Positions 41,535-50,888 of a stretch of 64,000 bases of DNA are shown piece by piece; position 1 is the first letter of the stretch; every line of letters begins with the position of its first letter. This stretch comes from Ignavigranum ruoffiae (GTDB lineage Bacteria > Bacillota > Bacilli > Lactobacillales > Aerococcaceae). Below the pieces are notes generated by a model. That model ran no database searches. It was not told where the DNA came from and was given only the letters and a program-made list of their open reading frames with translations. Position numbers and translations under genes: made by a program. The stretch is from assembly GCF_900110675.1 (NCBI RefSeq), contig NZ_FOEN01000001.1:186001-250000 (forward strand). The letters run 5' to 3'.

Positions 41535-43247
41535 ATGGAAGTGAAAGAAAAGAAACAATTTAAAACGCCTCACACCTATGTGATTATCTTCGCAATTGTG
41601 GTGTTGGCTTGGCTATTAACTTTTATGATTCCAGCCGGTAAATACACGACCCAAGAGATGGAATATCAGGGATCACAAGGCAGTACTTTTACTCGGACGG
41701 TCCTGATTCAAGATTCTTTCCGTTACATGCATCCCTTGAAAGAGGATGTCTTGCGTCAGAAATTAGGTCAAGTGAGCCAAAATCAAAATTTCCTTAAAGA
41801 GAATGAAGTGGATCAAACAGCTTTGGCCGATTTGTTGAACTCTGGAGAAACCCTGACCTTCGCCAATCTGGAGGGGGTCGGTCTGGATGAGGATGAGTTA
41901 TATCAAACATTTGGTCAAGCAATCTATGATCAAAGTCAAACTTTACATAAGACTGCCAAAGTCTGGGGAACAGAAGATCATTATGGTTTCGGCTTCTTGA
42001 ACTATATCTTCGAAGGGCTAGTCACGGGAGATCGTTACGGGTCGGCTATCGGTATCGTCGCCCTGTTACTGGTTGTCGGTGGGGCTTTTGGTATTATCAT
42101 GCGGACTGGCGCGATTGATGCGGGCATCTATGCCTTTGTTCAAAATGCCCAAGGCTATGAATTCATGGCGCTACCCTTAATTTTCTTTATGTTCTCTTTT
42201 GCTGGTGCCACTTTTGGTGCTTCAGAGCAAGTCATTCCGTTTGTGATGATTATTGCCCCCTTCTGTGTGGCCATTGGTTATGACTCGCTCACGGCTGTGA
42301 CCATTACTTTTGCCGCTTCGCAGATTGGCAATGCTTGTTCTTGGATGAGTCCCTTCTCCATTGCGATTGCTCAAGGGATTGCTGGCCTACCTGCTTTATC
42401 TGGGGCCGGTTTCCGGATTATTATGTGGATTGTTATTACCAGTCTTTCATGTATGTATACCATGCTTTATGCCAAGAGAATTAAAGCCCATCCAGAAACA
42501 TCTCTGACTTATGAGTCGGATCATTATTTCCGCAATCATCAAGAAGAAAGTCAAGAATCCACACCTGAATTTTTATTAGCTCATAAAATAATTCTTGCCG
42601 AGCTGTTATTAGGTCTAGCTTGGATTGTTTATGGGGTCATGTCGTTAGAATATTCTATTCCCGAATTAGCTTCTCAATTCTTCTTGATGGGACTGGTTAC
42701 GGGGATTACTGCTTTAATCTTCAAATTAGATAACCTTACAGTCAACGACCTGGCTTTTGCATTTAAAGATGGAATTTCTGACTTAGCGCCAACCGCAGTG
42801 GTGGTGGGAATGGCCAAGGGGATCTTATTAGTCCTTGGTGGCGCTGATGCGGGTAGCTTCTCAGCTTTGAACACGATTCTCTATCATGTGGGCAATGCCT
42901 TAGGTAACCTTTCATCCCTAGTCGGTGCCTATGCCATGTATCTATTCCAAAGTGTCTTTAATTTAGTCGTCACATCCAACTCGGGTCAAGCTGCCTTAAC
43001 CATGCCGATTATGGCCCCCTTAGCGGATATTGTTGGCGTCTCTCGCCAAATTGCAGTCTTGGCTTTCCAATTGGGTTCAGGTTTTGTGGATACTTTCACC
43101 CCTGTCTCTGCCAGTCTAGTGGGTTGTCTAGCAGCTGCCCGAATCGATTGGAGTCGTTGGGCGAAATTCCAAATTAAGATGCAAGGCGTGCTATTCATCT
43201 TAGGTATTATCTTTATATCTATTGCCTATGCTATTAGTTATCAATAA
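41535..43247 (+). CDS. YfcC-family transporter (C4-dicarboxylate/short-chain type)
   Basis: A 570-residue polytopic protein with about 12 helices. The first helix (TYVIIFAIVVLAWLLTFMIPAGKY) is followed by a soluble loop of about 110 residues (residues 40-150), longer than in most YfcC proteins. The conserved GGAFGIIMRTGAIDAGI, FSFAGATFGASEQVIPF and TSNSGQAALTMPIMAPLAD blocks follow. The isoaspartyl dipeptidase gene lies 20 bp downstream in the same operon, so the substrate may be a peptide or amino acid related to aspartate. This substrate link is inference. The start follows TTGAAGGAGGAAACTT. Confidence 0.85.
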   Translation: MEVKEKKQFKTPHTYVIIFAIVVLAWLLTFMIPAGKYTTQEMEYQGSQGSTFTRTVLIQDSFRYMHPLKEDVLRQKLGQVSQNQNFLKENEVDQTALADLLNSGETLTFANLEGVGLDEDELYQTFGQAIYDQSQTLHKTAKVWGTEDHYGFGFLNYIFEGLVTGDRYGSAIGIVALLLVVGGAFGIIMRTGAIDAGIYAFVQNAQGYEFMALPLIFFMFSFAGATFGASEQVIPFVMIIAPFCVAIGYDSLTAVTITFAASQIGNACSWMSPFSIAIAQGIAGLPALSGAGFRIIMWIVITSLSCMYTMLYAKRIKAHPETSLTYESDHYFRNHQEESQESTPEFLLAHKIILAELLLGLAWIVYGVMSLEYSIPELASQFFLMGLVTGITALIFKLDNLTVNDLAFAFKDGISDLAPTAVVVGMAKGILLVLGGADAGSFSALNTILYHVGNALGNLSSLVGAYAMYLFQSVFNLVVTSNSGQAALTMPIMAPLADIVGVSRQIAVLAFQLGSGFVDTFTPVSASLVGCLAAARIDWSRWAKFQIKMQGVLFILGIIFISIAYAISYQ

Positions 43248-43267
43248 GAGCTAGAAGGAGTAAATCA

Positions 43268-44449
43268 ATGAAATTAATTAAGAATGTCCAAGTTTATGCC
43301 CCCCAACCTCAGGGTAAGCAAGATATCTTACTGGCAGGTGGGGAAATCATCGCAATGGCTGATCATTTAGATATCAGTGAGGATGCTTTAGAGCTGGAAA
43401 TTATTGATGGACAAGGTATGATTGCTTGTCCTGGGTTTATTGATGCGCATTTCCATCTCTTGGGTGGAGGTGGCGAGAATGGCTATCAGAATCGAACTCC
43501 CGAAGTTCAATTAACTGACTTGACCCTGGCTGGGGTTACTACGGCTTGTGGACTGTTAGGAACGGATGGTGAGGGTCGTGATGATGTCGCATTAATTGCT
43601 AAAGCCCATGCCCTTGATATTGAAGGGATTTCAACTTATGTCTATATCGGTAATTATCGTTTGCCAGTCAAGACAGTTACCGACTCGATTATTAAAGACA
43701 TGATGGTAATTGATAAAGCAATCGGTATTGGCGAAATTGCCATTGCTGACCACCGTAATGGCGCCCCTACCCTGGAACAATTTACCCATGCGGCTGCGGA
43801 TGCTCGGGTGGGCGGATTGTTAACTGGGAAAGCTGGAGTAGTGAATATTCATGTAGGACCCGGTCAAAGTAAACTTGATTTAATTTTCCAAGCCTTAGAA
43901 ACGACGGATATCCCGATTGCGACCTTCTATCCTACCCATATTGGGCGCAGTCAAGAATTAGTAGATGAAGCCTTAAAATTTGCTGAAATGGGTGGAGTCT
44001 TTGATGTCACTGGAAGTGAAGATCCAGATCAAACCCAAGCATTAGACGGAGAGATTCCTTTCCGTAAGATTCTTCGTCAAGTCTTAGACAAGGGGCTAAA
44101 CCCAACTTGTATTACCCTAACTTCAGACGGACAAGGAAGTTTACCTGTCTTCGACGCTGCTGGTAATTTCTTAAGAATCGGCGTCGCTAGTTCGCGGTCA
44201 CTCTTAATCGGTGTCAAAGAAGCCGTTCAACGAGAAGATATTCCGCTAGAAATCGCCCTACAGACTGTAACGTCCAATGTGGCTCAAATCTTGAAACTCC
44301 AAGATAAAGGCAGTCTAAAAGTCGGTTATGATGCTGATATCTTGTTATTGGATCCTGAAAGTTTAGATATTCAGACCGTCATTGCTAAAGGTCAAGTGAT
44401 GGTAGAGAACGGAGAAGCCATTCGCTTTGGTACTTTTGAGAAAGCTTAA
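43268..44449 (+). CDS. iadA: Isoaspartyl dipeptidase (beta-aspartyl peptidase)
   Basis: A 393-residue amidohydrolase that cleaves beta-aspartyl dipeptides from damaged proteins. GFIDAHFHLLGGGGENG (about residue 57) has the first metal histidines and the GGGGE loop typical of IadA. VVNIHVGPG and FYPTHIGR give further ligands, and LTSDGQGSLP holds the catalytic Asp. The length matches the family (about 390). It follows AGAAGGAGTAAATCA in an operon with the YfcC transporter, suggesting import and hydrolysis of isoaspartyl peptides. A long hairpin follows. Confidence 0.93.
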   Translation: MKLIKNVQVYAPQPQGKQDILLAGGEIIAMADHLDISEDALELEIIDGQGMIACPGFIDAHFHLLGGGGENGYQNRTPEVQLTDLTLAGVTTACGLLGTDGEGRDDVALIAKAHALDIEGISTYVYIGNYRLPVKTVTDSIIKDMMVIDKAIGIGEIAIADHRNGAPTLEQFTHAAADARVGGLLTGKAGVVNIHVGPGQSKLDLIFQALETTDIPIATFYPTHIGRSQELVDEALKFAEMGGVFDVTGSEDPDQTQALDGEIPFRKILRQVLDKGLNPTCITLTSDGQGSLPVFDAAGNFLRIGVASSRSLLIGVKEAVQREDIPLEIALQTVTSNVAQILKLQDKGSLKVGYDADILLLDPESLDIQTVIAKGQVMVENGEAIRFGTFEKA

Positions 44450-44490
44450 TCAATTTGATTAAAAGACTAGACAAGTAAAATATTAAACCA

Positions 44491-44536
44491 AAACTCGGCC
44501 AACTTGGGATCAGCTGACCCTAAGTTGACCGAGTTT
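44491..44536. terminator. Long hairpin after iadA
   Basis: AAACTCGGCCAACTTGGG and CCCTAAGTTGACCGAGTTT pair over 17-18 bp with two mismatches. The plus side continues GTTATG. It probably ends iadA and may also stop the convergent peptidase transcript. Confidence 0.65.
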
Positions 44537-44618
44537 GTTATGTCTGGAGAATTTTGCCGAGTCTTATTTTGCCAATTGTGCTTATAATATTAGGAACGAC
44601 TTGAGGCGTCACTGTGTT

Positions 44619-45821
44619 TTATTGTAGATAATCGAGTGTGGCCAGAATAAAAGCTTGAACAGCCACGATTAACTGGCTTTCGTCCAGGTCAAATTTAGGA
44701 TGGTGATGACCGTGAAAGCTCCCTTCAATCAGACCCGGATTAGCCAGAAATAAGAAACAACTTGGGACCACTTGACCATAAAAAGCAAAATCCTCGCCTC
44801 CCATTAAAGGCGCTTGGGTTTCAACGATTTGGTCTGAGCCAAGGGTATTGCTTAAGACGGCCACCGTTTCTTCAGTCGCCTCTTGGTCATTTATCAGGAC
44901 CGGATATTTATAATCATATTGAACTTGACAATCAAGATCGAACATCAGTGCTGTCCCTTGGCCAATTTCTTGTAAACGCTGAGCAATAAATTGTTGCTGT
45001 TGGAAATTAATGGTTCGGACAGTCCCTTCCAGAAAGACTGTATCAGGAATAATATTTTGGTTCACGCCACCTTCAATATGGGTGACGGAAATGACCGCGG
45101 GTTCAGTCGCTTTCAAATTTCGGCTCTTAATGGTTTGGATGGCAGAAATAATATGATTAGCCGCGATGATGGGGTCATGAGCGTTCTCTGGATAGGCACC
45201 ATGATAACCACGGCCTCGAATGGTCATACTAAACCGATCCATGGAAGCCATAAAGGGACCGACCTGATAGGATATTTTGCCAGCAGGGATACTCGGATCT
45301 AAGTGACCGATATGAAAGCCCAATAGCCGAGTGACTTGAGGAGATTCCAGCACCCCTTGGTCGATCATTGGTTTAGCTCCACCGGGATATTCTTCCCCAG
45401 GTTGGAAAATTAACTTAACCTTGCCTGCAAATAAGTGCCGATTTTCTTGGAGAAATTTGGCTACCGTTAATAGAATCGCTGTATGTCCATCGTGGCCACA
45501 AGCATGCATACAATGATTGTTGGCAGCAAATGCTAGGCCGGTCGCTTCTTCAATCGGTAGCCCATCCATATCTGCCCGTAACCCCATGACTTTCTGGCTG
45601 GCCTCTCCTGCTTTTTGCCCTTCAATTAAGACTGACAAGCCGTTTCCTTGGAGATAATGATCGTCATAAATCAAGCCAAGGTCTGTGAGAACCTGTTTGA
45701 CGTAAGCACTGGTTTGGGGTAATTCTAAACCCAATTCGGGTATTTGATGTAAATCACGGCGCCAGCGAATCAAGTCTTCTTGATAAGCATCTTTGAGCGC
45801 TTGAATATTATGCGGTTCCAT
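44619..45821 (-). CDS. M20D amidohydrolase (N-acyl amino acid/hippurate hydrolase type)
   Basis: A 400-residue metallo-amidohydrolase. The motifs are WRRDLHQIPELGLELPQT (about 20-37), GLRADMDGLPIEE (about 77), HACGHDGHTA (about 105, metal Cys and His) and FQPGEEYPGGAKPMI (about 140, catalytic Glu), with the final GGEDFAFY and HHHPKFDLDE. It removes acyl groups from N-acyl amino acids or peptides in the cytoplasm. It is the last gene of a four-gene operon with a second M20 peptidase and two membrane proteins, 11 bp downstream of that peptidase. The start follows AGAAGGTGAACAA. Confidence 0.88.
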   Translation of the reverse strand: MEPHNIQALKDAYQEDLIRWRRDLHQIPELGLELPQTSAYVKQVLTDLGLIYDDHYLQGNGLSVLIEGQKAGEASQKVMGLRADMDGLPIEEATGLAFAANNHCMHACGHDGHTAILLTVAKFLQENRHLFAGKVKLIFQPGEEYPGGAKPMIDQGVLESPQVTRLLGFHIGHLDPSIPAGKISYQVGPFMASMDRFSMTIRGRGYHGAYPENAHDPIIAANHIISAIQTIKSRNLKATEPAVISVTHIEGGVNQNIIPDTVFLEGTVRTINFQQQQFIAQRLQEIGQGTALMFDLDCQVQYDYKYPVLINDQEATEETVAVLSNTLGSDQIVETQAPLMGGEDFAFYGQVVPSCFLFLANPGLIEGSFHGHHHPKFDLDESQLIVAVQAFILATLDYLQ

Positions 45822-45832
45822 TTGTTCACCTT

Positions 45833-46948
45833 CTATGCGTACGATTGAGTCAATAGTTCGATTAAAGCTGCTGTGGTATGGTGAAGTTCATTAATTTCCA
45901 GATATTCTTCGGTGGTATGAACTTGTTGCATACCGACACCAATGATGGCTGCGTTGAAGCCTTGTTCAGCAAAGAAATTCGCATCCGAACCTCCACCAAT
46001 AATTTGAGCCTCTGCTTGAACACCGACTTTATTATAAGCGTCAATGACTTGATTGACAAAGGTTAGATTATCTTTTGATTGTAAAACTGGATAATCGCAC
46101 CAATACTCAAAGCTATAATCATTTATAAATTCTTGAATCGTATTTTCGTATTTTTGTAAGATATCTTTTGCTGTTTGATCACTATGCGTCCGAATCTCTC
46201 CAGTGAATTGACAACGATCTGGAACAACATTATTCGGGAAATCGGCATCTATTTGTGAGATATTCGCTGTGGTCGTTTGATCAATTCTTAATAAGGGAAG
46301 TTTGTTAATAATTTGACTAGCAACCCAAATCGCATTGATTCCCTTCTCTGGCTCGATACCAGCATGGGCTTTCTTACCAATAATCTCAATGGCGAAACGA
46401 TAACAAGTGGGTGCTTGATAGGCAACTTTATCTGCTTTTCCTGCATTATCCACGACAATAATATTTTTAGCGAGGTCGAAGTGTTGATGGACTTGGTCCC
46501 ATTGAATATTCTTTGCACCAAGCATTCCCTGTTCCTCACCCGGCGTAAAGATAAAGTATAAATCTCGATGAGGCTGATTATTTTGAACAATATACTCTAC
46601 TGCTGATAAGATAGCAGCCAGTCCCGCTTTATCATCGCCACCCAAGGTGGTGGTGCCGTTACTGCGCCAAATATCGTCTTCTTTTATTATTTTTAAATTT
46701 TGGTTGGGTTGGATAACATCCAAATGTCCGTTGAGGGTAAATCCAGGCCCTTCAAGCTTTCCTGGAATTTTAGCAAATATGACCGGGGTATTCCCGCCAT
46801 ACTTGTCTTCACAATGATCCAAGTAAATCTCGGCCGATAAATTTTCTAAAAATTGAATAATATAATCCGCCATCTTGTTTTCTTGTTTACTTGGTGAATG
46901 GATTAGTAACATTTCTTCTAGGATTTCTAAAGTTCTTTCTTTAATCAT
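45833..46948 (-). CDS. M20 family peptidase (PepT-like)
   Basis: A 371-residue metallopeptidase. FTLNGHLDVIQPNQN (about 85) has the first metal motif, TTLGGDDKAGLAAIL (about 112) the bridging Asp, FTPGEEQGMLGAK (about 150) the catalytic Glu pair and IIGGGSDANFFAEQG (about 320) the late motif. These fit the PepT/tripeptide aminopeptidase side of M20. AGGAGG is 6 bp before the ATG at 46948 and 3 bp before that at 46951, so I chose 46948; an ORF start at 46993 lies inside the upstream gene. It probably breaks down what the two membrane proteins import. Confidence 0.88.
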   Translation of the reverse strand: MIKERTLEILEEMLLIHSPSKQENKMADYIIQFLENLSAEIYLDHCEDKYGGNTPVIFAKIPGKLEGPGFTLNGHLDVIQPNQNLKIIKEDDIWRSNGTTTLGGDDKAGLAAILSAVEYIVQNNQPHRDLYFIFTPGEEQGMLGAKNIQWDQVHQHFDLAKNIIVVDNAGKADKVAYQAPTCYRFAIEIIGKKAHAGIEPEKGINAIWVASQIINKLPLLRIDQTTTANISQIDADFPNNVVPDRCQFTGEIRTHSDQTAKDILQKYENTIQEFINDYSFEYWCDYPVLQSKDNLTFVNQVIDAYNKVGVQAEAQIIGGGSDANFFAEQGFNAAIIGVGMQQVHTTEEYLEINELHHTTAALIELLTQSYA

Positions 46949-46958
46949 CATTGACCTC

Positions 46959-47621
46959 CTATAATTGACCTTTAAGCATTTGTTTACGAGCAAATAATAT
47001 TGAAGTAAAGACCGATGTCAAAGTAATAATGAATGATGGATTTCCAGGAATGAAAGAAACGATAAATATCATGATTAAGGAAATCGCCAAAGCAAAAATT
47101 CCAGTTGCATAAGATTTTACAAGGAATTGTCCGAAAATTCCCCCATAAATACCAGGAATAATTAATTCAAAATATTTTGCGATATTAGCAGGTAAAGTCG
47201 TGATGACAGTTTGCCCTAGAATCGTCGCAAAGATTACGAAGAATACTGCCACATAAATTGAAACAGCTAAACCGATCGTTCCCATCAGAGCGCCTTCATC
47301 AGTACCCTCTTTGTAACCTGAGGCCTCAGTCGCCACAGCTGCCGCCGGTATCTTCATATTCACACCATTACCGGACAGCATATTCATATATAATCCAGAA
47401 GTCCCTACGATTGGAAAATAAGAAATTGGCTCACTAATATAAAAAGCGCCAGAAACAGACATTTGTGAAATAGCTCCAGCGATAATGGCAGAGATCCCCG
47501 GATTGTAGCCCCAAACAAAGGTCATTAAGCAAGGGGGTAATAACACTGCAATAATCCCTAGGATCATCGTTAGCCGACCAAAACCAACGATACTTTTTGT
47601 GAATTTTTCATAAGCTGACAT
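46959..47621 (-). CDS. Membrane protein, probable transporter half (partner of DUF5058 protein)
   Basis: A 220-residue protein with about five helices, cotranscribed 14 bp after the DUF5058 gene. Conserved-looking glycine motifs occur in helical contexts (WGYNPGISAIIAGAISQM, VGTSGLYMNMLSGNGVNMKIP). I do not know its family by name. The two membrane proteins are similar in size, always adjacent here and followed by two M20 peptidases, so they probably form a two-subunit uptake system for acylated amino acids or peptides. That function is inference. The start follows TAAGGAGGTAAGGAACA. Confidence 0.7.
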   Translation of the reverse strand: MSAYEKFTKSIVGFGRLTMILGIIAVLLPPCLMTFVWGYNPGISAIIAGAISQMSVSGAFYISEPISYFPIVGTSGLYMNMLSGNGVNMKIPAAAVATEASGYKEGTDEGALMGTIGLAVSIYVAVFFVIFATILGQTVITTLPANIAKYFELIIPGIYGGIFGQFLVKSYATGIFALAISLIMIFIVSFIPGNPSFIITLTSVFTSILFARKQMLKGQL

Positions 47622-47635
47622 TGTTCCTTACCTCC

Positions 47636-48337
47636 TTATACAAATAACATACCGATTAAGGCACCAGTAAACATAGAAATGGTCAATGACCATGATTTGA
47701 CCCATTCATATTTATTGCCAAGTTTCTGACAGAGTACCATAATAATCAATGCCGAAATACTGGCCACCGCGTGCGAGGGGTTTACTTGAAATTTAACGAC
47801 ATTGTTCATCACAAAATAAGCGAAGGACCCTAACATGGCACCGACACTTACCGCTGGAAGTAAGGCCTTCCGTCCACCGGTCATCAAATCATTAATAACA
47901 TGCATTCTATGAGCGAATAGAAAAGTTACAATCAGCCAAGGAATCACTCCTAAAGCTGGTGTCCATAAGGCATTCGCATAAACCTCAGGACTCATTACCG
48001 GAGCCAGTTCTCCTCCTGCAGCTTGGGCTCCAAAAGTGGCGGCCATTGTTTCATAGTTGGTTCCACCGATAATACTCATCCGTAAAGCAGAGACTGGAGC
48101 ACCCAACGATACGATTAATGAGAGAATACTCCCCACAATTCCCAGCGCTGGACCGATACTGGCAATCGCGGAAACTTTGATACCTTTATGAACGCGTTCC
48201 TGATCCATCGCTAAATCTTTGGTAGCTTTTAGAGCCTTTCGTATAATATAAGTCCCCTGAACAAGTACCAATATAATCCCAAAAGCGCTCACCACATACA
48301 TCAAGGGGTGATTCGCTAAATGTATATGTCCTTCCAT
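47636..48337 (-). CDS. DUF5058-type membrane protein
   Basis: A 233-residue protein with about six helices and the first gene of the operon. It resembles the DUF5058 family: it starts with a short lead (HIHLANHPLMYVVSAFGIILV), then has LGAPVSALRMSIIGGTNYETMAA and WTPALGVIPWLIVTFLF. The family is found next to M20 peptidases. The start follows TAAGGAGGTCATGGG. It is divergent from the LysR regulator, which probably controls it. A role in transport is inferred from topology and neighbours. Confidence 0.75.
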   Translation of the reverse strand: MEGHIHLANHPLMYVVSAFGIILVLVQGTYIIRKALKATKDLAMDQERVHKGIKVSAIASIGPALGIVGSILSLIVSLGAPVSALRMSIIGGTNYETMAATFGAQAAGGELAPVMSPEVYANALWTPALGVIPWLIVTFLFAHRMHVINDLMTGGRKALLPAVSVGAMLGSFAYFVMNNVVKFQVNPSHAVASISALIIMVLCQKLGNKYEWVKSWSLTISMFTGALIGMLFV

Positions 48338-48484
48338 CCCATGACCTCCTTATATTTTAATGCAATTATTATCTTCGCCCAGGTCAGTTATATGATACAC
48401 TTAAAGAAACCTTAGACTTAAGATAACGCTTACATTTCAACTTAAAGATATCATATTCCCAGATTGAAACCTAATAGTTATTTG

Positions 48485-48499
48485 TGATAGGGCCTATCA
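48485..48499. promoter_or_regulatory. LysR-type operator candidate
   Basis: TGATAGG-G-CCTATCA is a perfect 7-bp inverted repeat in the divergent intergenic region, 41 bp before the regulator start. A second pair, ATATGATA and TATCATAT, lies further towards the operon (about 48391 and 48450). Confidence 0.5.
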
Positions 48500-48539
48500 T
48501 CATTTCTGATTACTGACTTTGTTTGGAGGAGTTTGGCTT

Positions 48540-49472
48540 ATGGATATTCAACAGATTAAATATATTTTGGAAATCGCTCGGACCGGTTCGATTAGTAAGG
48601 CTTCCGAGAATCTTTTTGTCTCTCAACCCCATCTCAGTGCCAATCTCAAGAAAATAGAAGATGAATTGGGGATCAATATCTTCGAACGGACCCACCGCGG
48701 TGTCTTAGCGACCAAAGAAGGCCAGAATTTCTTGAAAGATGCCCAGTCCTTGGTTAAGAGTTTTAATCATTTGGAAATGAAATATGCTTTCAATAACAAA
48801 CAAATCCAAAGTTTATCAATTTCTGCTCGCCGTTCTTCCTATTTAACGCTAGCTATTTCAAAGTATATTAATCAAATGCTGCTGGAACAAGAACATCTCC
48901 TGGTTAAATATTCAGAATGTACTAATTGCCAAGTGATTGAGAATGTGAATAATGGCAATGCAGATGTAGGTATTATTCGTTTCAGTAGTGAATACCGTGA
49001 CCATTTCGAACACCAACTTCATTCACGCTATATCCATTGGCGGAAGATCTATCAAACTTCCTATGTGGTCCTGATGGAACAAACCCATCCCCTAGCCCAT
49101 CATCGAATTTTGAATTATGAAGATCTTATTCAATTTACTGAAGTCGTCCATGGCGATTTTGAAGATAATTTATTCTTAAATGAATTCTCAGAATCTCGCT
49201 TAGGTCTAGCCAGTAAGCAAAAAATTTATGTCTATGAACGGTCCTCGCTTTTAGATTTTATTGCCAATGTGCAAGGATCTTATGCCTGGACAACAGCGAC
49301 CCATCCTCGGACCTTAGACATGTATCATCTGGTCGAACGACCAGTCAACTCAATCCAAAGTGAGTGCCTAGATTACATTATCTACAAGAAAGACCATGTG
49401 AGTCCGGAATTATTGGGGCAGTTAGGTCAAGTCATTGATTTAACCATTGAAGACCTTATGTCGCTGCAATAA
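48540..49472 (+). CDS. LysR-family transcriptional regulator
   Basis: A 310-residue regulator. The N-terminal winged helix-turn-helix (residues 1-62: MDIQQIKYILEIARTGSISK, ASENLFVSQPHLSANLKKIE, NIFERTHRGV) is typical. The C-terminal part is a LysR substrate-binding domain. The start at 48540 follows GGAGGAGTTTGGCTT; a longer ORF start (48519) precedes the ribosome site. It is divergent from the DUF5058-M20 operon, and an inverted repeat lies between them, so it is the likely regulator of that operon. The effector is unknown. Confidence 0.9.
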   Translation: MDIQQIKYILEIARTGSISKASENLFVSQPHLSANLKKIEDELGINIFERTHRGVLATKEGQNFLKDAQSLVKSFNHLEMKYAFNNKQIQSLSISARRSSYLTLAISKYINQMLLEQEHLLVKYSECTNCQVIENVNNGNADVGIIRFSSEYRDHFEHQLHSRYIHWRKIYQTSYVVLMEQTHPLAHHRILNYEDLIQFTEVVHGDFEDNLFLNEFSESRLGLASKQKIYVYERSSLLDFIANVQGSYAWTTATHPRTLDMYHLVERPVNSIQSECLDYIIYKKDHVSPELLGQLGQVIDLTIEDLMSLQ

Positions 49473-49515
49473 TCAGGTAAAGCACTGTAGACATAAGCTC
49501 CCCTAGTCATCCAAA

Positions 49516-49574
49516 AAAGACCCAAATCCTCCAGCCGTGCTTGACTTTGGCTGAGTGCTAGGATTTGGGTCTTT
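49516..49574. terminator. Bidirectional intrinsic terminator
   Basis: AAAGACCCAAATCCT and AGGATTTGGGTCTTT form a perfect 15-bp stem with an inner AGCC/GGCT pair, flanked by A and T residues. It serves the LysR gene and the convergent secreted-protein gene. Confidence 0.9.
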
Positions 49575-49606
49575 ATCATGTCACTTGATCATTTACTTAA
49601 TCATCT

Positions 49607-50785
49607 TTAGTCTTCTTCTATTAAGTCGAAGATTAGCCCTTGATATTCATTAATTGCTGAGAAATTCTTATCCATCACAGTCATATCAAGTTTTACTGAT
49701 TTTCCTTCGTACATTTCATAGTCATCTTTTGATAAAGCAAAGACGAAGTAACCCGTCGCAGAGTCGCCTTTTTCTAAGACGGTATCATGTGGAACAGTTT
49801 CAGGTTGTAACATCCGTTCATTCTTATATTGAACACTTTCATTAAAGATGAGATTAGCATAGCCACTATTGAAAGCTACCGCATTTTCATCTTTGTCACT
49901 GTTATTCTCAATAGTATATTTGATCGTGTATAAAATCACGCCATCTTTAAAACCTTCATAACTTGGAGCATTTTCTTCATTTGGTTCAAATTCAGCAATT
50001 TGATAACCGTCAATAGTAATATCGATATCTTCCAAAGTTTGAGAATCAATATCTGTTTCTTCTTCAAGCAAGGTCTTGCTACCTAAGTTATCTTCGACAA
50101 CCTTATCTGGATAAAGGTCACCACTAGCTTCAGCCTTATCTTCACCTTCTTCACTGATCGGTAAGACAACTAAATCCTTCGGATTAATCCGATCACTCGC
50201 CGAAGGTTCACCGTCCCCTAAGTTAATAAAGGTAGGTTCATAATTAATTTCTCCATTTTTAAGCGCTTGGTCAAGAGCTTCTTCAGTCAGGGTCACCATC
50301 TCATATCCGGTTACTTCTTCGCCAGCCTCGATGACGTTCTTATTCTCTACAATTTGTTTGTTAAATTCATTCTCTTCTGGGATTAATTGACTGGTATGGC
50401 CCCAGAAACGGTCAGTGTTAGACACTTCATAATTTTGTGAGAGACCGATGGTAATGGGTTCATCAGTATCATTCTTGATGGTGGTTTGAACAGCGAGCAC
50501 CCCACCACGTTCACGGTTCTTGTCGAAGACCACGTCCCAATCACGTGAAACTTCTTTTAATTCATATAATTTATAGCCTGTAATTTCATAAGTAATATCT
50601 TCTTCATCAAATATAGTAATTGGCTCATCCATTTCATATAATTCTTCAATATCGGCAGCCTGAGTAGACTCTTCTAAGGCATCTTCAACATCATCGAACT
50701 TAAAATCTTCGGCAGCAATGACTGGATTGACTAACGAACCTCCTAGGACTATAGTAGCAGCGAGCAAAGTCAGAAATCTTTTCAT
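49607..50785 (-). CDS. Secreted two-domain protein (DUF5068-like)
   Basis: A 392-residue, very acidic exported protein. The signal peptide (MKRFLTLLAATIVLGGSLVN to about residue 24) lacks a lipobox. Two related Ig-like modules follow: about residues 60-190 (YEITGYKLYELKEV, TTIKNDTDEPITIGLS) and about 245-390 (ITIDGYQIAEFEP, IKYTIENNSDKDENAVAF), joined by an acidic linker. The layout resembles DUF5068/DUF4352 proteins, but I cannot name a function. With no anchor it is probably released or held by charge at the wall. The start follows AGGAGGATGAATA. Confidence 0.75.
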   Translation of the reverse strand: MKRFLTLLAATIVLGGSLVNPVIAAEDFKFDDVEDALEESTQAADIEELYEMDEPITIFDEEDITYEITGYKLYELKEVSRDWDVVFDKNRERGGVLAVQTTIKNDTDEPITIGLSQNYEVSNTDRFWGHTSQLIPEENEFNKQIVENKNVIEAGEEVTGYEMVTLTEEALDQALKNGEINYEPTFINLGDGEPSASDRINPKDLVVLPISEEGEDKAEASGDLYPDKVVEDNLGSKTLLEEETDIDSQTLEDIDITIDGYQIAEFEPNEENAPSYEGFKDGVILYTIKYTIENNSDKDENAVAFNSGYANLIFNESVQYKNERMLQPETVPHDTVLEKGDSATGYFVFALSKDDYEMYEGKSVKLDMTVMDKNFSAINEYQGLIFDLIEED

Positions 50786-50856
50786 TATTCATCCTCCTAA
50801 ATTTGATAGTTTAATAATAGCGGATTCATTTCCTGAATTGCAAGCAATCCACTCAA

Positions 50857-50881
50857 CAAAAAAAGAGCCTGCTTAAGGCTC
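50857..50881 (-). terminator. Intrinsic terminator after xpt
   Basis: On the minus strand GAGCCT-TAAGC-AGGCTC is followed by TTTTTTT. Confidence 0.88.
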
Positions 50882-50888
50882 AGATAAA

